NCBI GenBank assembly: GCA_028872015.1
Contig: JAGWLO010000028.1
Location: 1-42,384 of the forward strand
DNA: 42,384 nt
Source: Burkholderiales bacterium
GTDB lineage: Bacteria; Pseudomonadota; Gammaproteobacteria; Burkholderiales; Burkholderiaceae_C
Direction: 5' to 3'
The notes under the pieces were generated by a model. The model worked only from the letters and a program-made list of their open reading frames with translations, searched no databases and was not told where the DNA came from. Both the position numbers and the translations under genes were made by a program. Positions 1 to 10,540 of the stretch are shown here, one piece after another (within the stretch, counting starts at the first letter, position 1; every line of letters starts with the position of its first letter).

Positions 1-65
1 ATCTCCCGGTTCAGCCTGTGCTTGCGCTCCGCGTTGGGCACGCGGCGGTCCATGAAAGTAGCGAT
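1..65 (-). CDS. infC: Translation initiation factor IF-3, 5' end only (cut by window edge)
   Basis: Only the first 21 codons lie in the window; the gene runs off the left edge. Reading the minus strand from 65, an ATC codon is followed by ATFMDRRVPNAERKHRLNRE, which matches the N-terminus I remember for betaproteobacterial IF-3 (the KHRLNREI stretch). The start is chosen at ATC (63-65) because a good AGGAG (74-78) lies 8 bases upstream. The in-frame ATG at codon 5 (51-53) has no ribosome binding site at a normal distance. infC is known in E. coli to start with the rare AUU codon, through which IF-3 represses its own synthesis, so an ATC start fits that family behaviour. The gene follows thrS by 69 bases in the same direction, the usual thrS-infC order. 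Confidence 0.85.
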   Translation of the reverse strand, partial: MATFMDRRVPNAERKHRLNRE

Positions 66-73
66 GGTTCCAG

Positions 74-78
74 CTCCT
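74..78 (-). promoter_or_regulatory. Ribosome binding site deciding the infC ATC start
   Basis: AGGAG on the minus strand, 8 bases before an ATC codon. It is about 20 bases from the next in-frame ATG, too far for normal initiation, which is why the ATC is taken as the start. Confidence 0.7.
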
Positions 79-134
79 GTTGCAGCCCGAAGGCACCCGG
101 GCCACAGAAAAAACGAACGCGCGCCGAGGGGTCG

Positions 135-2042
135 CTAGACCTTGGCGGCAATGTCGCGGTCGAGCTTCTGGAGGAAGTCGGCCACCGGCATCACGCCGAG
201 ATCCTGATTGCCCCGGGCGCGCACGGCAACGGCCCCGTCTGCCTTCTCCTTGTCGCCGACGACCAGGATGAACGGAACCTTCTGCATCGAATGCTCGCGG
301 ATTTTATAGCCGATCTTCTCGTTGCGCAAATCGTGCAGGACTCTAACCCCTTGTTTTTGCAACGCTTTCGTCACGTCGGCCGCATATCCGGCCTGGCCGT
401 CGGTGATCGCCGAGACAACCACCTGCACCGGCGCCAGCCACACCGGCAGGGCGCCGGCATGCTGCTCGATCAGGATGCCGATGAAGCGCTCCAGGCTGCC
501 CACGATGGCCCGGTGCAACATCACCGGGTGGCGGCGCTCGCCGCTCTCGGCCACGTACACCGCGTCCAGCCGCTCGGCCATCGAGAAATCGACCTGCATC
601 GTGCCGCATTGCCACTGCCGGCCGATCGCGTCCTTCAGCGTGTACTCGATCTTCGGGCCGTAGAAGGCGCCGTCGCCGGGCGCGATCTCGAAGGCGCAAC
701 CGCTGCGCTGCAGGCTTTCGATCAGCGCGTGCTCGGCCTGGTCCCAGACCGCGTCGCTGCCGATGCGCGCCGCCGGCCGCGTGGCCACCTTGTAGATGAT
801 CTCGGTGAAGCCGAAGTCACGGTACACCTGCTGCAGCAGCGCGGTGTAGGCCACGCACTCGTCCAGGATCATGGCCTCGGTGCAGAAGATGTGGCCGTCG
901 TCCTGCGTGAAACCGCGCACACGCATGATGCCGTGCAGCCCGCCGCTGGGCTCGTTGCGGTGGCACTGGCCGAACTCGCCGTAGCGCAGCGGCAGGTCGC
1001 GATAGCTCTTGATGCCCTGCTTGAAGATCAGGATGTGGCCGGGGCAGTTCATCGGCTTGATCGCGTACTCGCGCTTCTCCGACTCCGTGGTGAACATGTT
1101 GTCGCCGTACTTGTCCCAGTGCCCCGTCCGCTCCCACAGGGCGCGGTCGAGCAGTTGGGGCCCCTTCACCTCCAGGTAGCCGTTGTCGCGGTAGACGCGC
1201 CGCATGGCCTGCTCGACCGCCTGCCACACCGCCCAGCCCTTGGGATGCCAGAACACCGTGCCCGGCGAGTGCTCGTCGAGGTGGAACAGGTCGAGCTCGC
1301 GCCCGAGCTTGCGGTGGTCGCGCTTCTCGGCTTCTTCCAGCATGTGCAGGTAGGCCTGCAGTTCCTCCTTGGACGCCCAGGCGGTGCCGTAGATGCGCTG
1401 CAGCTGCTCGTTGGCCTGATCGCCGCGCCAGTAGGCGCCGGCCACCTTCATCAGCTTGAAGTGCCTCAGCCGCCCGGTGCTGGGCACGTGCGGGCCGCGG
1501 CACAGGTCTTCAAAGCCGCCTTCGCGGTACAGCGAGACGTCCTCGCCCGGCGGGATGCTGCCGATGATCTCGGCCTTGTAGTCCTCGCCCAGGGACTTGA
1601 AGTGCGCCACCGCCTCGTCGCGCGGCAGCACGCGGCGCAGCACCGGCTCGTCCAGCCTGGCCAGCTCGGCCATGCGCTGCTCGATGGCGGCCAGGTCGTC
1701 GGTGGTGAACGGGCGCTGGTAGGCGAAGTCGTAATAGAAGCCGTTCTCGACCACCGGGCCGATGGTGACCTGCGCCTCGGGGAACAGCGACTTCACCGCA
1801 TAGGCCAGCAGGTGCGCCGTGGAGTGCCGGATGATCTCCAGCCCCTCGGGGCTCTTGTCGGTGACGATGGCCAGGCGGGCGTCGCGCTCGATGCGGAAGC
1901 TGCTGTCGACCAGCCGGTCGTCCACCTTGCCGGCAATGGCGGCCTTGGCCAGGCCGGGGCCGATCGAGGCAGCGACCTCGGCCACGGTCACGGGCGCCGG
2001 GTACTCGCGCGACGAGCCGTCGGGCAGTCGGATGTGGATCAT
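135..2042 (-). CDS. thrS: Threonyl-tRNA synthetase
   Basis: Charges tRNA-Thr with threonine in the cytoplasm. The 635-residue protein is close to the 642 of E. coli ThrRS. It has an N-terminal TGS domain (about 1-60) and an editing domain with the metal-site pattern H73, H77, C181, H185 (HSTAHLL and CRGPH). The class II catalytic core carries zinc ligands C333 (MNCPGH), H384 (DDGHIFC) and H510 (MLHRAIVGS), followed by an anticodon-binding domain. The ATG at 2042 is chosen because GGAG sits about 9 bases upstream and the protein then begins [10 protein letters not shown] as in the family. An in-frame TTG five codons earlier overlaps that ribosome binding site and is unlikely. infC follows in the same direction. 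The upstream leader (2043-2240) has features of transcription attenuation, described separately. Confidence 0.97.
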   Translation of the reverse strand: MIHIRLPDGSSREYPAPVTVAEVAASIGPGLAKAAIAGKVDDRLVDSSFRIERDARLAIVTDKSPEGLEIIRHSTAHLLAYAVKSLFPEAQVTIGPVVENGFYYDFAYQRPFTTDDLAAIEQRMAELARLDEPVLRRVLPRDEAVAHFKSLGEDYKAEIIGSIPPGEDVSLYREGGFEDLCRGPHVPSTGRLRHFKLMKVAGAYWRGDQANEQLQRIYGTAWASKEELQAYLHMLEEAEKRDHRKLGRELDLFHLDEHSPGTVFWHPKGWAVWQAVEQAMRRVYRDNGYLEVKGPQLLDRALWERTGHWDKYGDNMFTTESEKREYAIKPMNCPGHILIFKQGIKSYRDLPLRYGEFGQCHRNEPSGGLHGIMRVRGFTQDDGHIFCTEAMILDECVAYTALLQQVYRDFGFTEIIYKVATRPAARIGSDAVWDQAEHALIESLQRSGCAFEIAPGDGAFYGPKIEYTLKDAIGRQWQCGTMQVDFSMAERLDAVYVAESGERRHPVMLHRAIVGSLERFIGILIEQHAGALPVWLAPVQVVVSAITDGQAGYAADVTKALQKQGVRVLHDLRNEKIGYKIREHSMQKVPFILVVGDKEKADGAVAVRARGNQDLGVMPVADFLQKLDRDIAAKV

Positions 2043-2055
2043 GGGCGGGCACTCC

Positions 2056-2091
2056 AAAAAGCAGCAAAGCGCGGGGGTGAGCCGCGCTTTG
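2056..2091 (-). terminator. Terminator-like hairpin in the thrS leader (putative attenuator)
   Basis: On the minus strand CAAAGCGCGG (2091-2082) pairs perfectly with CCGCGCTTTG (2074-2065) across a 7-base loop, giving a 10-bp stem. CTG and then CTTTTT (2060-2056) follow. This has the form of an intrinsic terminator, yet it lies between the thrS promoter and the thrS ribosome binding site, with no gene end for it to terminate. It is therefore read as an attenuator. A segment CCGCGC (2122-2117) upstream could pair with GCGCGG of the 5' arm and compete with the stem (inference). Confidence 0.8.
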
Positions 2092-2126
2092 GTGTCGAGG
2101 GGGATGGAAACGACGGGCGCGGGGGG

Positions 2127-2183
2127 CTAGGCCTGGGCCGATGCAGGGGCCCAGGCGGTGAAGCAGGTAGTCCGCGGTGTCAT
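2127..2183 (-). CDS. Putative thrS leader peptide, 18 residues, Thr-rich
   Basis: Reading from the ATG at 2183 the codons give MTPRTTCFTAWAPASAQA and then TAG. Four of the first nine residues are Thr (codons 2, 5, 6, 9). An AGG in GAAAGGCGAG lies about 10 bases before the ATG, a moderate ribosome binding site. The ORF begins roughly 45 bases after the predicted transcription start and ends 36 bases before the terminator-like hairpin upstream of thrS. The expected role, by analogy with known thr, his and pheST leaders, is to sense charged tRNA-Thr through ribosome stalling. The peptide itself probably has no other function. No experimental support is available here; the ORF is short enough to occur by chance, so the case rests on its position and the flanking hairpins. 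Confidence 0.6.
   Translation of the reverse strand: MTPRTTCFTAWAPASAQA
2131..2156 (-). other. Hairpin inside the thrS leader ORF
   Basis: GCCTGGGCC (2156-2148) and GGCCCAGGC (2139-2131) form a perfect 9-bp stem with an 8-base loop, just after the last Thr codon of the leader ORF. It may act as the first (pause) hairpin of an attenuation leader. That role is inference; the inverted repeat itself is directly visible. Confidence 0.6.
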
Positions 2184-2234
2184 AACCGGCTCGCCTTTCT
2201 CGCTCTTGCTGGGGTGGTGGGCCACTCAGCCGGA

Positions 2235-2265
2235 ATTTTAGCCGATGGGCCGCGCGGCGGCTCAA
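2235..2265 (-). promoter_or_regulatory. Candidate sigma-70 promoter of thrS
   Basis: On the minus strand a TAAAAT -10 box (2240-2235) is preceded by TTGAGC (2265-2260) with a 19-base spacer, longer than ideal. The -35 box overlaps the stop codon of the patatin-like gene. Transcription would start near 2228 and give a leader of about 185 bases before thrS. The -10 hexamer stands out in otherwise GC-rich sequence. Confidence 0.5.
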
Positions 2266-3335
2266 GGCAGCGGCAAGGCCTGCACCGCACCGCCGCCGGC
2301 CACCTGCTGCGCGAACTCGTCGGCCAGGCGCCGGCTCTCGGCCAGGACCCGGCGCCAGGCGCTCTGACGCGCCACGTGGTCGTCGCCGTAGGCCTTGAAG
2401 TCGCTGCGGTCGGGCAGCTTGCCCCGGGGCAGCGTCCGCAGCCACTCGCGACTGGGCGCGAGCACCACCACGTTGGCCAGGGCCGGGCTGGCGCGATGCC
2501 GGCGCGGCCAGGGCTTGTCCAGCCAGCCAGGCACGATGCGGCCCTGGAAATGCGGGTACAGCACCAGGCCGTCGTCGATCGCCGCGTAGTCCAGGTGCAG
2601 GTGGTAATCGGTGATGCCGCCGTCCCAGTAGGCGCCGCGCGGCGCGCCCGGCACGTCGTGCACGGCCTCGAGCCAGAACGGGATCGAGCAGCTGGCCAGG
2701 ATCGCCGGGGCCAGGTTCTGCGCCGTCAGTGCCACGGTGCGGCTGCGGAAGTCGGCCAGCGGCACCGGCAGCGGATGGCGCGGGTCGCTGAACACCACGC
2801 GCTCCAGCCACAGGCCCAGTGCCCGGCGGCGGGCCGCGTTGCTGACGAAGGCGGCCAGGTAGCCCAGGGGCGTGCGCCAGCGGCCGTCGCGCCGCAGCAG
2901 GTGACGGCCGCGGCTGGTGAAGACGTGCAGCCGCCAGCGCGGGTGCGACAGCACCTCGGCTGCGCGGGCGCCGAGCCGCTCGTCGAGCTTGCGGCCGAAG
3001 GCCAGGCTCACTTGCGCCGGCGTCGGGGCGCGACCCGGCCTGTGTTCGTACTGCTGCGTGATGTAGTCCTCGGCCAGCTGCGCCAGCGCCGCGTCGGCAT
3101 CGGGCAGGCAGGCGCAGGCCAGGCGCCAGGCGCCGATCGACGCCCCCGGCAGGTGGATGACCTGCGGCGCATCCTTCAGCCAGTGCCCGAACAGGAAGCG
3201 GTCCAGCGGGTTCAGCGCCAGGCCCTTGGGCCCGCCCGCCGCGGCGGGAATGACGCGCACGTCGCAGGCGCGCAGCCCGCGCTCACGCAGCAGCGCCTGC
3301 GCACGCGGGCCGGCGTAGATCTGCAGGGCCTGCAT
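2262..3335 (-). CDS. Patatin-like phospholipase family protein
   Basis: Predicted 357-residue serine hydrolase acting on lipid acyl esters. It shows the patatin triad of motifs: the oxyanion-hole glycines GGPKG (34-38), the nucleophile elbow GASIG with Ser66, and the catalytic-dyad DGG with Asp238 in AYWDGGITDYH. There is no signal peptide, so it is probably cytoplasmic or membrane-associated. The gene lies 42 bases downstream of tex in the same direction and could be co-transcribed with it. The thrS promoter overlaps its stop codon. The physiological substrate cannot be told from sequence. Confidence 0.88.
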   Translation of the reverse strand: MQALQIYAGPRAQALLRERGLRACDVRVIPAAAGGPKGLALNPLDRFLFGHWLKDAPQVIHLPGASIGAWRLACACLPDADAALAQLAEDYITQQYEHRPGRAPTPAQVSLAFGRKLDERLGARAAEVLSHPRWRLHVFTSRGRHLLRRDGRWRTPLGYLAAFVSNAARRRALGLWLERVVFSDPRHPLPVPLADFRSRTVALTAQNLAPAILASCSIPFWLEAVHDVPGAPRGAYWDGGITDYHLHLDYAAIDDGLVLYPHFQGRIVPGWLDKPWPRRHRASPALANVVVLAPSREWLRTLPRGKLPDRSDFKAYGDDHVARQSAWRRVLAESRRLADEFAQQVAGGGAVQALPLP

Positions 3336-3377
3336 CGTGCTCGGGCTTGACCGGTGCCTGGCCTGGCCGCGGGCCGG

Positions 3378-5777
<2,400 letters not shown>

Positions 5778-5884
5778 GGACTGTTCGCTAACGCACAGGC
5801 GCCGACGGCGAAAGTGGGGTGAAATGGCAGTGGATCGAGCCGCTGCCAGCGGCCACCCAGACCCGCAGGAAGGAACCGGCAGTG

Positions 5885-7561
5885 ATGGAAACCTGTTTGC
5901 GCATCTTGGGCTGGCGGACCCTGTCGCTGGCGATCGCGGTGACGCTGGCGGCCTGCAGCGGCGGCGGTGGCGGTGGCAGCACGCCGGTCAGCGGCGCAAG
6001 CGGCGGCATCAACGCCGGCAGCTTCAGCGTCGGTGGCAACGTCAGCGGCCTGCCGGCGGGCAGCAGCGTCTCGCTGCAGCTCAACGGCGCCGCCACGCTG
6101 CCGGTGTCGTCCAACGGGGCCTTCGCCTTCGCCGCGCTCCTGCCTGCGGGCACCACCTACAGCATCGCGGTGTCGGCCCAGCCCCAGGGCGGCCTGTGCA
6201 GCGTGGCCGATGGCAACGGCAGCGTCGGCAATGCCAACATCACGGCGGTCAGCATCCTTTGCACCACGGTCGCCGCCAGCACCGCCACCACCGGCTCGAC
6301 GGCGCTGTCGGCCCTGTCCGCGGGTGACGCGCGCGTGGCCCTGGTGCCGCTGAACCTGCCGCGGGCCGTCAACGTGGGCAGCGGCATCATGCCGGTTGCC
6401 ATCGACGGCAGCACGGTCGTCACGGGCGGCCCCGTGGCCACTTCGTTCCCCATCCAGTCGTGCAGCACCGACTCGGTCAATCTGGTGGCCGTGTGCATGA
6501 ACTACGCCAGCGCCACGGTCGCGCTGCTCGATCTGTCGCGGTTCGCGACCAGCCTGAACACGGCCGACATCACGGTGCGCGAGTTCGACACCGGTGCGCC
6601 GGCCACGCTCAGCACGCAGTTCTCGGGCAGCCCGGGCTGCCGCCTGTGCGGCCTGGTGGCCGTGCCGTCGCTCCAGGCCTTCGTCGTCGCCGCCTACGAC
6701 GGCTACCGCGTCTACGACTACCCGGCCGCCGGCGCTGCCTCGCCGCTGGTGCCGGCCCGCATCTACGCCGTGCCCGTGACCGAGAACTTCGCGCTCTCCA
6801 ACGGCCACGTCTGGCTCATCTCGCCCGACTACAAGGTGACGGGCAGCAACCCGCGTCAGCTGCGCGTGATCGACCTCGCCAAGGGCGTGGCCTACACCTG
6901 GATCGGCGTGACCAACCTGTGCCTGTCCACCGACGGCCCGGCCTGCACCAAGTTCGCCAGCCAGGAGGTGGATTCGGTGGCCTTCGCCGACGACACCGGC
7001 CTGCTCACCATGGACGGCGAAACCGGCAACGCGCAGATGACGGTCGACATGAGCCGCGCCGTGTTCGACGATGCCAGTGCCACCTTCAGCGCGCCCTACG
7101 CGTTCTCGGACCTGTCGGTGCTGGACGGCTCGGGCCTGGGCGACATGGCCGGCCTGCTGGCCAGCGCGATCGGCCACTGGGGCTACTCGGTGGCCGAGTA
7201 CAGCAACGCCATCATCGGCGTGCAGCGCATGGCCGATTCGGTGCCCGCCACCGGGCCGGTGCTGCTGCCGGCGCCCAACCCGATCTACCTCGACCTGTCC
7301 ACGCTGGTCAACCACGGGCCTTGCGCAGCCGCCCCGGTGGGCGGCGTCGACCCGCACGCGCAGGGCTACGCCGTCACCACCGCCGGCAATGCGCTGGGCC
7401 TGTTCGTCTCGGGCGACAGCCAGTGCCTGGCGGTGATCGATTTCGCCAAGCTCTACGCAGCTCCGCGCCAGGCCGGCGCCATGGGCTACCGGGTCGACAC
7501 CAGCAGCTACGACCCGGTGGCCAGCGGCGCGGTCACCTTCCACGCCCTGCCGGGCCTCTGA
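5885..7561 (+). CDS. Predicted lipoprotein of unknown function
   Basis: The protein (558 residues from the ATG at 5885) begins [20 protein letters not shown] and continues to a lipobox LAAC, followed by a Gly/Ser-rich spacer, so it should be a signal-peptidase-II-processed lipoprotein. The start is set at 5885 because AAGGAA lies about 10 bases upstream; the open frame extends 66 bases further without support. Residues of roughly 40-140 form a small beta-rich domain ([26 protein letters not shown]) common in secreted lipoproteins. The remainder resembles a repeated beta-sheet protein, with recurring VIDLAKG and LAVIDFAKL strands, but I do not recognise a family. It is divergent from tex and convergent with the flavoprotein gene, so it is probably transcribed alone. 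Confidence 0.85.
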   Translation: METCLRILGWRTLSLAIAVTLAACSGGGGGGSTPVSGASGGINAGSFSVGGNVSGLPAGSSVSLQLNGAATLPVSSNGAFAFAALLPAGTTYSIAVSAQPQGGLCSVADGNGSVGNANITAVSILCTTVAASTATTGSTALSALSAGDARVALVPLNLPRAVNVGSGIMPVAIDGSTVVTGGPVATSFPIQSCSTDSVNLVAVCMNYASATVALLDLSRFATSLNTADITVREFDTGAPATLSTQFSGSPGCRLCGLVAVPSLQAFVVAAYDGYRVYDYPAAGAASPLVPARIYAVPVTENFALSNGHVWLISPDYKVTGSNPRQLRVIDLAKGVAYTWIGVTNLCLSTDGPACTKFASQEVDSVAFADDTGLLTMDGETGNAQMTVDMSRAVFDDASATFSAPYAFSDLSVLDGSGLGDMAGLLASAIGHWGYSVAEYSNAIIGVQRMADSVPATGPVLLPAPNPIYLDLSTLVNHGPCAAAPVGGVDPHAQGYAVTTAGNALGLFVSGDSQCLAVIDFAKLYAAPRQAGAMGYRVDTSSYDPVASGAVTFHALPGL

Positions 7562-7579
7562 GGGCCGGGCCGGCGGCCC
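7562..7579. terminator. Weak hairpin between convergent genes
   Basis: GGGCCG (7562-7567) and CGGCCC (7574-7579) form a 6-bp stem immediately after the lipoprotein stop codon and before the end of the convergent flavoprotein gene. There is no T tract, so termination here is uncertain. Confidence 0.3.
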
Positions 7580-7588
7580 GCCAGCGGC

Positions 7589-8815
7589 TCAGCGGCGGCC
7601 GGCGGTGGGCGGGCCCGACAGCCAGTCGGCCACGCCCTCGCCCGCCAGGTGTCCGGTGGCGAAGCAGGCGGTGAGCAGGTAGCCGCCGGTGGGCGCCTCC
7701 CAGTCCAGCATCTCGCCGGCGCAGAACACGCCGGGCAGATCGCGCAGCATCAGGCGCTCGTCCAGCGCCTCGAAGCACACGCCGCCGGCGCTGCTGATGG
7801 CCTCGGCGATCGGCCGCGGCGCCAGCAGCCGCAGCGGCAAGGCCTTGATCGCCGCGGCCAGCCGCTGCGGGTCGGTCTGGTCCGCACGCGGCACCAACTC
7901 CCAGATCAGCGCCGCCTTCGCCCCGGCCAGGTGCAGGCGCGACTTGAGGTGCGTGGCCAGCGAGCGCGGGCCCCGTGGATGGCCGATCTCGCGCGCCACC
8001 TCGGCCACGCTGCGCGCCGGCAGCAGGTCCAGGTGCAGCCGCGCCGAGCCGTCGCGCGCGATCGCGTCGCGCAGCGCGGCCGAGAACGCATAGACCAGGC
8101 TGCCCTCGATGCCGCCCGCGGTGAGCACGCATTCGCCGAGCCGGCGCACGCCCGCGAACTCGATCGCCACCGACTTGAGCGGCGCGCCGGCATGGCGCGC
8201 CTGCAGATGCGCGCTCCAGGCGATGTCGAAGCCGCAGTTGGACGGCGCCAGCGGCGCCAGCGCCACGCCGCGCGCGGCCAGCAGCGGCCACCAGGCACCG
8301 TCCGAGCCCAGCCGCGGCCAGCTCGCGCCGCCCAGCGCCAGCACCGTGGCATCGGCGCGCCGGCGCAGCTCGCCGGTGGGTGTGGCGAAGTGCAGCGCGC
8401 CGTCGTCCGCCCAGCCCAGCCAGCGGTGCCGCATGTGGAAGCGCACGCCCTGCCCGCGCAGCCGGTGCAGCCAGGCCCGCAGCAGCGGCGCGGCCTTCAG
8501 GTCGGTGGGGAAGACGCGGCCGGAGCTGCCGACGAAAGTGGCGATGCCCAGCCCCGCCGCCCAGGCGCGCAGCGCCTGGGTGTCCAGCCGCTGCAGCGCG
8601 CCGGCCAGGGCCGGCTGGCGCGCGCCGTAGCGCGTGGCGAAGGTGGCGGCATCCTCGCCGTGTGTCAGGTTCAGCCCGCCCTTGCCGGCCAGCAGCAACT
8701 TGCGCCCGACCGAGGGCATGGTGTCGTACACATCGACCGCCAGCCCACGCCCGGCCAGCGCCTCGGCCGCCATCAGGCCGGCCGGCCCACCCCCGATCAC
8801 GGCGACGCTGTGCAT
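7589..8815 (-). CDS. HI0933-like FAD-binding flavoprotein (TIGR03862-type)
   Basis: Predicted 408-residue FAD-dependent oxidoreductase of the HI0933/BaiN-like group; members are mostly uncharacterised. The N-terminus carries the dinucleotide-binding motif VIGGGPAGLMAAE at residues 5-17. GKGGLNLTH and SSGRVFP are typical of the family, and GVFCAGEMLDWEAPTGGYLL near the C-terminus is the second FAD contact. The open frame continues upstream, but the ATG at 8815 puts the Rossmann fold at the N-terminus as expected. The gene is divergent from the DUF1223 gene with 69 bases between them, where GGCCGGC/GCCGGCC (8831-8844) forms a palindrome of unknown meaning. Confidence 0.88.
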   Translation of the reverse strand: MHSVAVIGGGPAGLMAAEALAGRGLAVDVYDTMPSVGRKLLLAGKGGLNLTHGEDAATFATRYGARQPALAGALQRLDTQALRAWAAGLGIATFVGSSGRVFPTDLKAAPLLRAWLHRLRGQGVRFHMRHRWLGWADDGALHFATPTGELRRRADATVLALGGASWPRLGSDGAWWPLLAARGVALAPLAPSNCGFDIAWSAHLQARHAGAPLKSVAIEFAGVRRLGECVLTAGGIEGSLVYAFSAALRDAIARDGSARLHLDLLPARSVAEVAREIGHPRGPRSLATHLKSRLHLAGAKAALIWELVPRADQTDPQRLAAAIKALPLRLLAPRPIAEAISSAGGVCFEALDERLMLRDLPGVFCAGEMLDWEAPTGGYLLTACFATGHLAGEGVADWLSGPPTAGRR

Positions 8816-8884
8816 GGCGCGGCACTGTAAGGCCGGCGCCGGCCGACCGACCCAAGGCGTGCCGTCACCGAGGAGCCCGCTGCG

Positions 8885-9625
8885 ATGCGCCACACCACCC
8901 TCCCAGCCGCCGCAGCCGTCGCCGCGCTGGCCTCCACCCTGGCCACGAACGTCGGCGCCGCCCCGGCCTGCCGGGCCACCTCGGGCCCGATGCCGCCGGC
9001 CGTGGTCGAGCTCTACACCTCGGAAGGCTGCAGCGCGTGCCCGCCGGCCGAACGCTGGCTCTCGTCGCTGACAGGCAGGCCGGGCGTGATTGCGCTGGCC
9101 TTCCACGTCGACTACTGGGACCGCCTCGGCTGGGCCGATCGTTTCGCCAGCCCCGAGAACACCGCGCGCCAGCACGCGTGGGCACGCCAGGCCGGCAACG
9201 GCACGGTGTACACGCCGCAGGTGCTGCTCAACGGGCAGGACTGGCGCGGCTGGCGCGGCGGGCCCGGGCTCGCGGCCGGCGCTGCCGCCAGCCCGGTGCG
9301 CATCGCGCTGACGCGCGAGGGCGAGACCGTCACGGCCCAGGTCGGCCGCGGCCCGGGCGCGCCGGCGCGACTCGCGGGCTACTGGGCCGTGGTCGAAGAC
9401 GGGTACGACAGCCCGGTGCGCGCGGGCGAGAACGCCGGCGCCACGCTGCACCACGACGACGTCGTGCGCCTGGTCGAGCCCGTCGCCGCCTGGTCGGCTG
9501 CGGCAGGCCAGCGACTGCAGTTGCAGGTCTCGCCCGGCGTGGCCGGGCACCCGCGCCGCGTCGTCTTCGTCGTCACCGATGCCGCCAGCGGCCGGCCGCT
9601 GCAGGCGCTGGCGCTGGGCTGCTGA
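8885..9625 (+). CDS. DUF1223 family secreted thioredoxin-like protein
   Basis: The 246-residue protein has an N-terminal signal peptide (about 1-26, ending near NVGAAPA), so it is probably periplasmic. The body matches the DUF1223 pattern: VVELYTSEGCSACPPAERW with a CxxC pair C49/C52, then AFHVDYWDRLGW and TPQVLLNG. The fold is expected to be thioredoxin-like, suggesting a redox role, but no function is established for the family as far as I know. A GAGGAG ribosome binding site at about 8869 supports the start. Its stop codon lies in a hairpin shared with the convergent SDR gene. Confidence 0.88.
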   Translation: MRHTTLPAAAAVAALASTLATNVGAAPACRATSGPMPPAVVELYTSEGCSACPPAERWLSSLTGRPGVIALAFHVDYWDRLGWADRFASPENTARQHAWARQAGNGTVYTPQVLLNGQDWRGWRGGPGLAAGAAASPVRIALTREGETVTAQVGRGPGAPARLAGYWAVVEDGYDSPVRAGENAGATLHHDDVVRLVEPVAAWSAAAGQRLQLQVSPGVAGHPRRVVFVVTDAASGRPLQALALGC

Positions 9626-9642
9626 GCCTGCGCCTCAGGCCC
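9616..9642. terminator. Bidirectional hairpin overlapping two stop codons
   Basis: GGGC-TG-CTGAG (9616-9626) pairs with CTCAG-GCCC (9634-9642) around a 7-base loop: 9 paired bases with a 2-base bulge. It spans the ends of the convergent DUF1223 and SDR genes, which are only 9 bases apart. There is no T tract on either strand. Confidence 0.45.
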
Positions 9643-10540
9643 CGCGCAGCGCCTGCCGCAGCTGCGCGCCGATCTCGGGCCGCGCCACGAAGGGGTCGGT
9701 CGGGTTGCGCGGCGTCATGATGTCTTCCAGCCGCGTCTGCACGCTGGCCAGGCTCTTCGGGTGGCTGTAGATGTAGAAGCGGTTCGCATCCATCGCGTCG
9801 TAGACGAACTGCGCCACGTCGGCCGCGCTGACCTTGCCGCGCGTCACCGCCTGGTCGCTCATCGCCTGCGCGATGACCTGGCTGCGCGTGGGCGCCTCGC
9901 TGCGCCTGAACTCGGCCGGCCGGTTGCGCTCGCTCTGGTGGATGCCGGTGGGCACGAAGAACGGGCACAGCACATGCGCATGCACCTGTTCGCTGACCAG
10001 GGCCAGGTCCTGGTACAGGGTCTCGCTGATCGAGACCACGGCGTGCTTGCTGGCGTTGTAGACACCCATGTTGGGCGCGTTCAGCAGGCCCGCCATGCTG
10101 GCGGTGTTCACGATGTGACCGTGCCAGGCCGGGTCGGCCGCGGCAGCGGCCAGCATCAGCGGCGTGAACACGCGCACGCCATGCGCCACGCCCAGCAGGT
10201 TGACGCCGATGACCCATTCCCAGTCCTGCGCCGACTGTTCCCAGATCAGCCCGCCCGCGCCGACGCCGGCGTTGTTGAAGACGAAGCAGGGCGCCCCGAA
10301 GCGCGCCATCGTCGCCGCACCCAGCGCCTCCACCTCGGCCGCCTTCGAGACGTCGAGCCGGAACGGCAGCACCGCTGCGCCCAGGCCTTCGATCTCCTTG
10401 GCGGCGCGGTCGAGCGCCTCTGCCTGCACGTCGGCCATGACCACGTTCATGCCGCGCCGGGCGGCGATACGGCTGGTCTCGAGGCCGAAGCCCGAGGCCG
10501 CCCCGGTGATGACGGCCGTGCCGCCTTGCCATGAGGTCAT
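9635..10540 (-). CDS. SDR family NAD(P)-dependent oxidoreductase (last gene of the 14-gene operon)
   Basis: A 301-residue classical short-chain dehydrogenase. The cofactor motif TGAASGFG is at residues 12-19, NNAG at 89-92, and the catalytic Ser148, Tyr161 and Lys165 (YNASK) are present. The C-terminal 60 residues are longer than in minimal SDRs. The start ATG at 10540 overlaps the stop of the GST gene (ATGA) and is preceded by AGGAG, so translation is probably coupled. It is likely to act on an alcohol or ketone intermediate of the catabolic operon; the substrate is not identifiable. Confidence 0.9.
   Translation of the reverse strand: MTSWQGGTAVITGAASGFGLETSRIAARRGMNVVMADVQAEALDRAAKEIEGLGAAVLPFRLDVSKAAEVEALGAATMARFGAPCFVFNNAGVGAGGLIWEQSAQDWEWVIGVNLLGVAHGVRVFTPLMLAAAAADPAWHGHIVNTASMAGLLNAPNMGVYNASKHAVVSISETLYQDLALVSEQVHAHVLCPFFVPTGIHQSERNRPAEFRRSEAPTRSQVIAQAMSDQAVTRGKVSAADVAQFVYDAMDANRFYIYSHPKSLASVQTRLEDIMTPRNPTDPFVARPEIGAQLRQALRGA

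Noticed and set aside
2043..2057. Extended thrS start at an in-frame TTG five codons upstream
   Set aside because: This TTG overlaps the GGAG ribosome binding site that serves the ATG at 2042, and the family N-terminus begins at MIHIRLPDG.
18..3350. Very long open frame (about 1110 codons) on the plus strand opposite thrS and the patatin-like gene
   Set aside because: It is antisense to two genes with complete family motifs. Long antisense frames are common in GC-rich DNA, and its translation is low-complexity with no recognisable domain.
8831..8844. GGCCGGC/GCCGGCC palindrome between two divergent genes
   Set aside because: GC-only palindromes of this kind are expected by chance in this base composition, and there is no second supporting signal.
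8816..9550. Upstream extension of the flavoprotein frame to about 653 residues
   Set aside because: The extension is opposite the DUF1223 gene and lacks family similarity; the Rossmann motif lies near the ATG at 8815.
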